Positions 1-8,061 of a stretch of DNA of 64,000 nucleotides are shown one piece after another; position 1 is the first letter of the stretch; every line of letters starts with the position of its first letter. Source of the DNA: an uncultured Prevotellaceae bacterium (GTDB lineage: Bacteria; Bacteroidota; Bacteroidia; Bacteroidales; Bacteroidaceae). The stretch spans positions 1-64,000 of the forward strand of contig CAMVPA010000016.1 in assembly GCA_947169245.1 (NCBI GenBank), given 5' to 3'. A program made the translations under genes and the position numbers. A model generated the notes under the pieces. It made no database searches. It saw only the letters and a program-made list of their open reading frames with translations, and was not told where the DNA came from.

Positions 1-571
1 TAGCTGCAGAGCTTGACCGTGAACCCTGAACCGTTAACCCTGAACCATAAGTAAGGTTGCGGTTCTGCAGGCCCACCAACTGTCCCTCGCGATTATAATA
101 TGGCGTTTGCAGCCACGGCGTGCCCTGTTTGTCGCGCCACGATGTGAGGCGGCACCAGCGGACAACTCTCGGGTCGAGCCGGCGCTCCTCGTAGAGGAAG
201 CGGCGGGCCTCGTCGTTGAGCCAGGGTCTTTCAAAGTATTTGACGAATCGGCTCGCATCGAACGGCTTTGGCACTTCGGACGCCCTTTCCCTGTTGGGGA
301 GAGGGATGGGGATGGAGGCTTCGTCGGCGAGCCAGCGGCAGGCGTCGAGGAAGGGCTTGTTGAGGCTGCTCATGACGAGATCGATGGGCCCGCCGTGGGC
401 TCCGCACACGAAGCAGCGGAAGGTGTTGCGGCGAACGGAGAACGAGAGCGAGGCGTGGTGGTCGTCGTGGAACGGGCAGAGGGCCTTGTGCAGCTTGACC
501 GAGAGTCCGAGTCGCTCGGCGACCCCCTCTATGGGGAGGTCGCGGAGCTTTTGAAGTTCGTATTTTTCCAT
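1..571 (-). CDS. CHC2 zinc-finger primase-like protein, C-terminal part off the left edge (partial)
   Basis: Not in the ORF track because it runs off the window. Minus-strand translation from 571: MEKYELQKLRDLPIEGVAERLGLSVKLHKALCPFHDDHHASLSFSVRRNTFRCFVCGAHGGPIDLVM; CPFHDDHH...FRCFVCGAHG matches the CHC2 primase zinc finger. Confidence 0.85.
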   Translation of the reverse strand, partial: MEKYELQKLRDLPIEGVAERLGLSVKLHKALCPFHDDHHASLSFSVRRNTFRCFVCGAHGGPIDLVMSSLNKPFLDACRWLADEASIPIPLPNRERASEVPKPFDASRFVKYFERPWLNDEARRFLYEERRLDPRVVRWCRLTSWRDKQGTPWLQTPYYNREGQLVGLQNRNLTYGSGLTVQGSRSSSAA

Positions 572-639
572 GATTCTTAACTCTTAATGCAGAAGAACTT
601 CAATTCTTCAATTTTACAATTCTTCAATTTTTCAATTCT

Positions 640-1941
640 TCAATTCTTCAAGTACTCCTCGGTCTTGGTGTAGAGTCCGGTCTGGTTGGAGTAGGTGATG
701 AACTTGCGGTTCTTCCAGACATTGAGCTGATGCTTGGTGCCTGTCTTGCTCTTGCCGAGGCTCACACGCAGGGCCTCGAGCTGTTGCTCGTTGAATGACG
801 TGTCGAGGCTGTCGAGCATGTTCTTGGGGCCGCTCTTTGGCGCATCCTCCTCCAGAGCATCGCCGCCCTTGAACATATCGCCGAACACGCGAACCTTCGA
901 CCACAAGTCGTAGTAGCAGAACCACACGACATAGTCACCGATGCTGCGCGACCATGTTCGGTCGTTCAGAATCCATAGCGTGGCGCCCTTCTTCCATGCG
1001 GCGAAGATGCTGCGGTGCGACAGTTCGAAGAGCGTGTCATCGTCGGCCAGATCGGCCAGGCTCGCCATCTCCTCGGCCAGCTGGTCGGCAATCTTGTTCA
1101 GCGGCTTGACCACAAACTGACCCTTGCAGTTTTCCAGACGCAACAGATAGCGGTCGAGCTTTGCAAGGAATTCCTCGTCGTAACTGCCTTGACGTGGAAT
1201 GCGGCCTTTGCGCTCCCCGCGAGCCTTGTAGGCAAAGGGGATTCGGCCGAAGAAACCGTTCGTCAGGTCCTTGCGGTAGAACGTTCGTGCCGCATCAGGT
1301 GTCGAGCTGAAAGTGATGTTGACGCGCAGTATGGGATTGCCCGTCACACCCTGTTCCGTAGCCCTCAGGGCACCCGCACGGTGCATGTCATAGATGTTGC
1401 GTATGGTCTGGCTTACCTGGCGGTGACCGCCGCACATCTTGTCGGCCATCTCCACCTCGGGCAGGTTCAGATACTGTGTGCGGCCGCCTTGCTTCTCGAG
1501 CGCCATGGCGTTCTGAATGAAGGCCGGGTTGGTCAGGTCGGAAGGCGGAAACCAGAAGCTGACGTCAGGGCGTTCGGGCTTCTCCTTGTTAGCGCCCTTG
1601 GTCTTCGTCTGGCGCGTCCAGTCTTCGAGTCGCTTGTATTCCACGTCGTCGTGGTCTCGGAATTTGCGCTGGATAGCCTCTATGAGACTGCTCAACTGGG
1701 CTTTTCCGATACCCGAAGGGCCTATGAGATGCCCCATTTGGCCACAAAGTTCGTAGTATTTGTTGTCCGAGTACATGAACTTTACGTCGCATAAATGGGC
1801 GGCAAGTGCAGGAATAGCCATCGGAACGAGCGGTTCTTGCATGTCTTTTGAGACTTTTGAGAGGAGCAGTTTGCAGATTTCGGTGCCTTTTGTAGGCATT
1901 GGCATCGCCGGAGCGGTGCTACTGAAAATGTTATAAGTCAT
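640..1941 (-). CDS. DUF3987-like P-loop protein (mobile-element primase/helicase-associated)
   Basis: 433-aa ORF with GPSGIGK P-loop-like motif, directly upstream of the CHC2 primase-like gene on the same strand. Confidence 0.6.
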   Translation of the reverse strand: MTYNIFSSTAPAMPMPTKGTEICKLLLSKVSKDMQEPLVPMAIPALAAHLCDVKFMYSDNKYYELCGQMGHLIGPSGIGKAQLSSLIEAIQRKFRDHDDVEYKRLEDWTRQTKTKGANKEKPERPDVSFWFPPSDLTNPAFIQNAMALEKQGGRTQYLNLPEVEMADKMCGGHRQVSQTIRNIYDMHRAGALRATEQGVTGNPILRVNITFSSTPDAARTFYRKDLTNGFFGRIPFAYKARGERKGRIPRQGSYDEEFLAKLDRYLLRLENCKGQFVVKPLNKIADQLAEEMASLADLADDDTLFELSHRSIFAAWKKGATLWILNDRTWSRSIGDYVVWFCYYDLWSKVRVFGDMFKGGDALEEDAPKSGPKNMLDSLDTSFNEQQLEALRVSLGKSKTGTKHQLNVWKNRKFITYSNQTGLYTKTEEYLKN

Positions 1942-1992
1942 TGCCTTTTAGATAATTAGATGGTTGTTTAATACAGGAGTTAACTCTTTTTA

Positions 1993-2160
1993 AGTCTCAG
2001 TCTCAGAGTCTCAGTTGTTTTTTAAGGTACCCCCCAACTTCTCCTTCTTATATATATTATATATAATTAATTAATAATCAATAAGTTATATCATATAAGA
2101 AAAGAAAAGTCGGATATAGGGGGTACCCTTTTTTCGAACTGAGACTGAGACTGTGAGACT
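1993..2160. repeat. 168-bp nested inverted repeat (cruciform-like)
   Basis: Arms in register about 2076.5: AGTCTCA..GTCTCAGTT (1993-2016) with AACTGAGAC..TGAGACT (2137-2160), and GGTACCCCC (2026-2034) with GGGGGTACC (2119-2127); AT-rich centre. Confidence 0.85.
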
Positions 2161-2250
2161 GTCACACTTCATTGAACTTCGTTCGAGTCTGCTTTCGCTC
2201 GGCATAGCTGATGCAAGCATCGCTCTGCTCTCGCTTAATCGCAGCCTTCT

Positions 2251-2652
2251 TCATTCCCCTACGAGGCCCTTCAATGCCTCACGAATCTCGCCAGCCACCT
2301 CCAGCGCATAGCCGTCGACGGTGAAGCCGTCATTCAGGCGCAGCGGCTTGAAGTTGAGTCGCAGCGAGCCGTCGTCGCGGCGGGTAACGGTGATGAGTCG
2401 GCCACGGTAGACGCAGGGGTTGCGCTTCTGCGTCCAGGGCAGCGCCTCAATGAACGTGTAGTGCGGGTCGCGGAAGAGGTAGTCGTCAATCTCGCCCTCA
2501 GCGTCGCGGCGCAGCACGCCCAGATAGTCGCGACCCGTCTGCATCGTGCGGTCCGTGCGCAGCTTGGTCTTCAGGTTTACACTCAGTTCGGTGTTCGCGT
2601 TCCAACCTTGTTCATTATTATTAAAGGTTGCGGTGGTTGTCTTCTTTGACAT
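2251..2652 (-). CDS. hypothetical protein
   Basis: ORF 2251..2772; internal start MSKKTTTATFNNN at 2652 is more plausible. Confidence 0.6.
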   Translation of the reverse strand: MSKKTTTATFNNNEQGWNANTELSVNLKTKLRTDRTMQTGRDYLGVLRRDAEGEIDDYLFRDPHYTFIEALPWTQKRNPCVYRGRLITVTRRDDGSLRLNFKPLRLNDGFTVDGYALEVAGEIREALKGLVGE

Positions 2653-2844
2653 AACCAATGTTCTTTCCGGAATACCCCCGGTCTCACACGAGGGCCCCTC
2701 CGCACAACCAGGAAAGTGAGACAGGCCTACGGTCCAACGCTTGACCATTTTTCCCGTTGTTTGGTGATGCAAAGTTAGGCATAAAAAAATCGCTCCAGAG
2801 CATCTGGAACGATTTGGGAAGGATTTGGGAAGGATTTGGGAAAC

Positions 2845-3585
2845 TCACTCCTGCGGGAGGCTGGCATTTTGGAATTCATCGACCAATTTCAGCACGATTT
2901 CCCGACATTGGGAAAACATGCCCTGGTCGTTTTTGCTCACGCGGACACTCTCCATGTGCCGAGGGTCGTAGTCCATGAACGACAGCGTGCAGAGCTTACG
3001 GATACTCTCATAGCTGCAGTCGTATTCGTCGGCGATGTCCATCTCCAGACTCCTGATCTTCTTGCAGAACTCCTTGGCATCCACCGGGTAGTTGCACGCC
3101 CAGCGCAGCAGCCAATAGGCACCAGCCCACTTCCACTTGGCATCGAGAATCAGCCCCTTGCCAGCCGAGGCCTCCAGCACCTGAGCCACCAGCTTGTCGC
3201 TATAGGCATCGCCCTCTTCGTTTAGCTCCTTCACGCGGTGCTTGATGTCCTTGCGGAACTGCGTCACCTGACTCTTCTTCAACAGCGCCTCAAACATCCT
3301 GCGGGCATCGTCGCGCTTCGAAGCATCCTCGAGCGACGCAATCTGGTCGACCACGTTATCGTAGGTCACGCGGTTCGACCATTCGTCACTATTCTTCCAT
3401 TGTTCAAGCGTATCGGTCAATGCAGCATTCTCGCTCTCCAGCGCAGCCACCCGCTGGCGCAACCGCTCATTTTCCTCCAGCACATGCTGGATGCCGTTAA
3501 AGTAATTAGCCCATTGAGCCGTAAGGTCTTTCATTTTCTCCAGAGGATCTTCCTCCTTTTGTTGTTGATTGATAGTTTCTGTCAT
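2845..3585 (-). CDS. hypothetical coiled-coil protein
   Basis: 246-aa ORF with heptad-rich N-terminus (ENERLRQRVAALESENAALTDTLEQW). Confidence 0.65.
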   Translation of the reverse strand: MTETINQQQKEEDPLEKMKDLTAQWANYFNGIQHVLEENERLRQRVAALESENAALTDTLEQWKNSDEWSNRVTYDNVVDQIASLEDASKRDDARRMFEALLKKSQVTQFRKDIKHRVKELNEEGDAYSDKLVAQVLEASAGKGLILDAKWKWAGAYWLLRWACNYPVDAKEFCKKIRSLEMDIADEYDCSYESIRKLCTLSFMDYDPRHMESVRVSKNDQGMFSQCREIVLKLVDEFQNASLPQE

Positions 3586-3873
3586 AAAAAAATGGATGGT
3601 AGAGATACGTTATGTTCATTTCAGTTATGCACCTTCATTTTTTGAAGGGCGAAAAGGGCTGCTAAGTTAGCAAATTTTCCCTATCGTTCGATACATTTTT
3701 ATGTTAATAATCCCAAAACCGCCGACGAAATTTTTTCCACCGAAATTAATTTCCATCCTTTAACACTTTTTTTTGGGGGGTGATAACGCTCGTTAACAGA
3801 ATTCTTTGTATCTTTGCACACAGATTATCTATTGCATCCAATAACAATTAATACTAAATAATCTGATAAAATT

Positions 3874-4017
3874 ATGAAGAAAAAAGAGTATGAGAAGCCC
3901 TCGATGCAGGTCATCGAGTTGCAACACAAGTGCCAGATTCTGGCTGGCAGCTCCTATGAGACCACTGGAAGTGGAAGAACAAGCATCAACGCGATGGGTG
4001 AGGAGACAGACCTGTAG
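3874..4017 (+). CDS. small protein (47 aa) upstream of fimbrillin-like lipoprotein
   Basis: Not in the ORF track: MKKKEYEKPSMQVIELQHKCQILAGSSYETTGSGRTSINAMGEETDL*; ends 29 nt before the next start; upstream TATCTTTG at 3809-3816. Confidence 0.75.
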   Translation: MKKKEYEKPSMQVIELQHKCQILAGSSYETTGSGRTSINAMGEETDL

Positions 4018-4045
4018 TATGAACCCACTAAAACAGGAAACGACA

Positions 4046-5419
4046 ATGAAGAAGAATAGCTTTCTTTGGGCTGCGCTGTCGATGACGGCCGCCCTCGCGA
4101 TGACTGCCTGCAGCAACGACGACAACGACATGACGGAGGCACCTGTGGCTCCCTCGACATCGAAGACAATTCCCTACACTGTAACCGTGGGCGGCGACGA
4201 AGCCACGACACGCGCCACCGTCGGCGACGATAACCGTACTCTGAAGTTTGCTACAGGCGACAAGCTCTACATCACCGGCGAGAACATTCAGGGCGTGCTC
4301 GACCTGAAGGACGGCGACGAGAACAAGACCAGCAACGTCACCTTCTCGGGCGACCTGGAATACACGGGCGGAGGCACTCCCGCCGACGACCTTTCTCTGA
4401 CCGCTACGCTGGTGAGCGCACAGCAGACGGTGGGCACTCAGGTTTCCGTTAATGACGCAGGAGCCGTGACCGTGAACTATCCCACAACAGCTTATTGCAG
4501 CAGCATCAACGACGCCGTGCAGAAGTACAGCAACCTGACGGGTACATCGACCTACGGCGCCAAGTCGTTCACACTGACCCAGCAGACCGCCTTCCTCAAC
4601 TTCGTGATTACCTTCGAGGATGGCACCGCCACAGAAACCCCGCTCACTGCCGTAGTCAGCAATGGCGGCTCTGCCATCGCCACGCTCAACGTCACCACGG
4701 AGATCGTAAGCGAAAAAGTCGTTGCCAAGTTCGTCCTGCCCGTAGCCGCCGGTACCACGCTCAGCAGCGCCACAGTGACGATGGGCAGCAAGGCCGCTCT
4801 CAACATCAACAACGCCACGCTCACTGGCAAGGTGTACAATGTAAAGAAGACGTACTACACGCTGCTCTCTGCAGCCACAACGTCAGACTACGGCAAGGTG
4901 GTGTGCGCCGACGGGCATCTGCACAACGCGAAGACCGCCGTACCCGCAGGCTGCACCGCCGTTGGTATTCTGGGTAAGGTAACCTCGACCGGCCACGGAC
5001 TGATTCTCGCCCTACAGGACGCTACATCGCAAACGTGGAACACCATCTTCGGCTGGGCATCCGTGACCTACGCCGACACCAGGCTGAGGGTGCTGCCAGA
5101 CGATGCCGCACGCGGCAAGCAGCTGAAGAGCTACACCGCGCTGGGCGCAACCGCCGTGTCGAACTGGGCCGTGGCGCAGAAGAGCGACTACGAGGCGATA
5201 TTCACCAACCTCGGCTCGACTGCTTATTGGGACGGCCAGACTTACGATGACAACGTGAATGCCTATATCACCGGTGCCGGAGGCGCGGCATTTAGCCAAA
5301 GCCGATATTGGTCTGCTATGTGGAAGACTGATTACCGCTCGTGGTACTTCTACAAAGACTATTGGAGCTACGACCCGAATGGGGACATACATAGTGTCAG
5401 GCCAGTGCTCGGCTTTTAG
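4046..5419 (+). CDS. fimbrillin-family lipoprotein with C-terminal FISUMP-like domain
   Basis: Start moved to MKKNSFLWAALSMTAALAMTACSNDD (lipobox LAMTAC); C-terminus SRYWSAMWKTDYRSWYFYKDYWSYDPNGDIHSVRPVLGF. Confidence 0.75.
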   Translation: MKKNSFLWAALSMTAALAMTACSNDDNDMTEAPVAPSTSKTIPYTVTVGGDEATTRATVGDDNRTLKFATGDKLYITGENIQGVLDLKDGDENKTSNVTFSGDLEYTGGGTPADDLSLTATLVSAQQTVGTQVSVNDAGAVTVNYPTTAYCSSINDAVQKYSNLTGTSTYGAKSFTLTQQTAFLNFVITFEDGTATETPLTAVVSNGGSAIATLNVTTEIVSEKVVAKFVLPVAAGTTLSSATVTMGSKAALNINNATLTGKVYNVKKTYYTLLSAATTSDYGKVVCADGHLHNAKTAVPAGCTAVGILGKVTSTGHGLILALQDATSQTWNTIFGWASVTYADTRLRVLPDDAARGKQLKSYTALGATAVSNWAVAQKSDYEAIFTNLGSTAYWDGQTYDDNVNAYITGAGGAAFSQSRYWSAMWKTDYRSWYFYKDYWSYDPNGDIHSVRPVLGF

Positions 5420-5462
5420 TCTGTGGGGCGGGTTCTGATCTGTTTTAAAGAAAAACCAGGAA

Positions 5463-5490
5463 AACGGAAGTCAATCGGCTTCCGTTTTTT
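5463..5490 (+). terminator. rho-independent terminator
   Basis: ACGGAAG-tcaatcgg-CTTCCGTTTTTT. Confidence 0.8.
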
Positions 5491-5680
5491 CGTCCGAGAC
5501 CCTCTCTTATCCCCCTGTTTAGGGGGAGGAAGGATAAAAAGGTGGAAAAAATTATGTGCACACGGGGATGTCCCCCTGTGCAGAATTCTATGATATACCA
5601 AATAATTCCTCTCTGAAAATTTGGCTGTCTCACCATTTTTTCGTATCTTTGCAGTGTATTCAGAAGGCAGTCTAATACCA

Positions 5681-5726
5681 TGAAACACACACAATTAACC
5701 CTATTTATTCACCATTAAAAACACAC
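5681..5726 (+). promoter_or_regulatory. leader copy 1 (shared with 7413-7458)
   Basis: tgaaacacacacaattaaccctatttattcaccattaaaaacacac, preceded by TTTTTTCGTATCTTTG. Confidence 0.6.
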
Positions 5727-5992
5727 GTAAAATGAAGAGTGACAGGAACCTGTCCCGTGTCACCCTTCGAAAGCCGATTTCCTTTTTACATTCAAAAGAT
5801 TATACGAAAAATAAAACCACCCCCTTGGAGGATGGTTTTTAAAATGGAGTAGGGTTCGTGATGTCTTGCTCCTGAGGCGGTGTCATTAAAGTCCTGCCCC
5901 CTCGGGATTCTGCCCGGATAGCCAAAACAGATGTTCTGACGGTGCAAAGATAGGAATTTATTCCGAAAGTTCCAAATATTTAACTAACTTTT

Positions 5993-6220
5993 TTATTCAA
6001 TTGGCTTAATCATAGACTCGATTAATACTATTTCTTCATCTGTAAGCCCATATTTTGCATAGAGATCAGCATCTGTCCAAGAACGAGTGAAGTCTTGCAT
6101 AGGGACAAAAGCAAAGCATTCTCGCATATGACAGGCACCAGTCCCTCGTCATCTCCTTTCATCCCAAATTCCTATTGATGCATCTTCGTCTAATGGAAGT
6201 TCATCGTCATGCTTGTTCAT
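5993..6220 (-). pseudogene. short C-terminal remnant, possibly of a restriction/methylase-type protein, with in-frame TGA
   Basis: Minus-strand frame: MNKHDDELPLDEDASIGIWDERR*RGTGACHMRECFAFVPMQDFTRSWTDADLYAKYGLTDEEIVLIESMIKPIE*. Confidence 0.35.
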
Positions 6221-6257
6221 GCGAGAATTTTTGAAATGGAATAATAATTCCGCTCTA

Positions 6258-6659
6258 TTATTCATCCATTATCTCTATCACAGGGACGGTTTTGTTATCT
6301 TCACTTTTTGTTTCGTAACGGTATATACCCACCTGTCTAACAACCTTTCCTCTGGGCGTTTTAATGATTTCATCATCATAGTAATATTTCCCTTCATCAT
6401 TCTTTATAAGATATACAGGACCGGTATATATATCATAATTTACATTAGTAACTCCTCTTACCAAGGCCGCATTGTCTTCTAATACTTGGAATACCTCGAA
6501 AGACGGAGTATCAATAAGATCGCCAGGCTTTTCGAATAGAGTAAGTTTTTCATCCGTACTAGTAGTAGTATCTTTGTTGACTGCAATTACTATTAGTACA
6601 AACAACGTTAATACAATGCCTGTGACGATACCACCAATAAAGATTAACCATTTCTTCAT
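6258..6659 (-). CDS. small membrane-anchored hypothetical protein
   Basis: 133-aa ORF with one N-terminal TM helix (LIFIGGIVTGIVLTLFVLIVIAV). Confidence 0.6.
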   Translation of the reverse strand: MKKWLIFIGGIVTGIVLTLFVLIVIAVNKDTTTSTDEKLTLFEKPGDLIDTPSFEVFQVLEDNAALVRGVTNVNYDIYTGPVYLIKNDEGKYYYDDEIIKTPRGKVVRQVGIYRYETKSEDNKTVPVIEIMDE

Positions 6660-6738
6660 ATTCTTAGATTTCTAGTTGTTCACATAAAACAATATCTCAG
6701 CCTATAGGCATCACGGTTTTATTAGGGTTCAACAATTA

Positions 6739-6967
6739 TTATTTCTGCTCCCACTGTTCCCAATCCGTATCGGAGAGGTAACGGAGAACGTGTTCCTTCA
6801 ATTCAACAATATCACCATGAATGACTTCCCAGACCGTATCACTGTCAACTTGGAAGTACTCATGAACAAGGAAATTGCGCATGTTGGCTATGCTGAGCCA
6901 AGGTACATCGTTATTGGCTTTCTTGAATATGAGTTAGACGCATCTTGTCTTTACGCTGCTCTTTCAT
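6739..6967 (-). pseudogene. HepT-like (DUF86/HEPN) toxin remnant with internal deletion/frameshift
   Basis: N-terminal piece MKEQRKDKMRLTHIQES, then in another frame KANNDVPWLSIANMRNFLVHEYFQVDSDTVWEVIHGDIVELKEHVLRYLSDTDWEQWEQK*; RNFLVHEYF matches the HepT RxxxxH motif. Confidence 0.7.
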
Positions 6968-7274
6968 AAATCAGAATTTTGTCGTTATCAACACTGGGAC
7001 GGGCAAAGGGTAATAGTCCTTTCTCGGTGACCAAGTCTACAGGTAGCTGCAAAAGAGACTGCAGGTCGAGACTCATTCCGCTGAGTTTGAAAAGTCCTAC
7101 GCCAGTATCTGGAATTATCAAGATGTCTACGTCTGACGTCTCCGTCTCCTCACCACGTGCATAGGAGCCAAAGAGCCAAGCCTTCAGGACGGGTTGCGTC
7201 TTGAAGTACTCCGATATCTTTTCTGTCATTGCCTGTGTACTCATAGCCATATTGGCATGTGATTCTGCGTGCAA
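6951..7274 (-). CDS. MntA-like minimal nucleotidyltransferase (antitoxin)
   Basis: GSYARGEETETSDVDILI motif; overlaps the start of the HepT remnant by 17 nt. Confidence 0.8.
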   Translation of the reverse strand: MHAESHANMAMSTQAMTEKISEYFKTQPVLKAWLFGSYARGEETETSDVDILIIPDTGVGLFKLSGMSLDLQSLLQLPVDLVTEKGLLPFARPSVDNDKILIYERAA

Positions 7275-7412
7275 ATATAGGCATTAATTCCGACACTTCC
7301 AAATAAATAGTCGGAAAAAGTAGTTTTCCTCCTGACTTTTCGAGCCCAAAATTTGCATATCTCGATGTTTTTTCGTATCTTTGTAGAGTAATTAAGAGAC
7401 CTTGCAAGGTCT

Positions 7413-7458
7413 TGAAACACACACAATTAACCCTATTTATTCACCATCAAAAACACAC
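7413..7458 (+). promoter_or_regulatory. leader copy 2 upstream of smalltalk-like small ORF
   Basis: tgaaacacacacaattaaccctatttattcaccatcaaaaacacac; preceded by TATCTTTG and perfect palindrome AGACCTTGCAAGGTCT (7397-7412). Confidence 0.6.
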
Positions 7459-7465
7459 AACGATT

Positions 7466-7588
7466 ATGAAGAAAAACAAAATTTGGGAAGTCCTTCTGAG
7501 GATTGTTATCGCTGCTGCAACCGCAGCTCTCACGGCGCTGGGAACCACCAGCTGCATGGGTTATGGACCATTCATCAGTCTGGTATGA
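7466..7588 (+). CDS. smalltalk-like small protein (40 aa)
   Basis: Not in the ORF track: MKKNKIWEVLLRIVIAAATAALTALGTTSCMGYGPFISLV*; ATGA overlap with the next gene. Confidence 0.75.
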   Translation: MKKNKIWEVLLRIVIAAATAALTALGTTSCMGYGPFISLV

Positions 7589-7995
7589 TCGATGACATTC
7601 GCCTCTCCGCCCACTTTATGCTGGGCGAGTTCCTGAACCTCAAGAAGTACCCGGACAACAAGCCCTCGATGCAGGTCGTGGCTAATCTGACCTATGGCTG
7701 TCTGATGCTTCTGGAGCCTGCCCGCGAGGCCATCGGCTGTCCCATCATCATCAACTCCGGCTTCCGCAATCCTCGTGTCAACACCCTCGTGGGCGGTGTC
7801 AAGAACTCACAACACCTCGTTGGCCAGGCCGCCGACATTCGTCCGAGCGACCCCGCACGGTTCCAGCGCCTGATAGCGTTCCTCCGCAGTTGTGAATACA
7901 CCGACCAGCTCCTGACCGGCTCTGCCTGGCTTCACATCTCCTGGACCCCCTTCGCCGAGCCGCGCCACTACGTCCGCATCAGCTACTACAAATGA
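7585..7995 (+). CDS. peptidase M15 / D-Ala-D-Ala carboxypeptidase-like protein
   Basis: Start at MIDDIRLS; SGFRNPRVNTLVGGVKNSQHLVGQAADIR and WLHISW motifs. Confidence 0.8.
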   Translation: MIDDIRLSAHFMLGEFLNLKKYPDNKPSMQVVANLTYGCLMLLEPAREAIGCPIIINSGFRNPRVNTLVGGVKNSQHLVGQAADIRPSDPARFQRLIAFLRSCEYTDQLLTGSAWLHISWTPFAEPRHYVRISYYK

Positions 7996-8000
7996 CAACA

Positions 8001-8038
8001 ATCCCCGGGACTCGCCAAGAATCTCGGGGATAGTTTTT
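8001..8038 (+). terminator. rho-independent terminator
   Basis: ATCCCCGggactcgccaagaatctCGGGGAT followed by T-rich stretch. Confidence 0.7.
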
Positions 8039-8061
8039 ATACACGGGGTCGGTTCTTGTGA

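Noticed and set aside
107-580. Plus-strand 157-aa ORF
   Set aside because: Shadow of the real minus-strand CHC2 primase-like frame.
595-655. ttcaattcttcaatttt repeats
   Set aside because: Simple 8-9-bp intergenic microsatellite; no coding or CRISPR structure.
1015-1794. Plus-strand 259-aa ORF
   Set aside because: Antisense to the DUF3987-like gene; composition typical of a shadow ORF.
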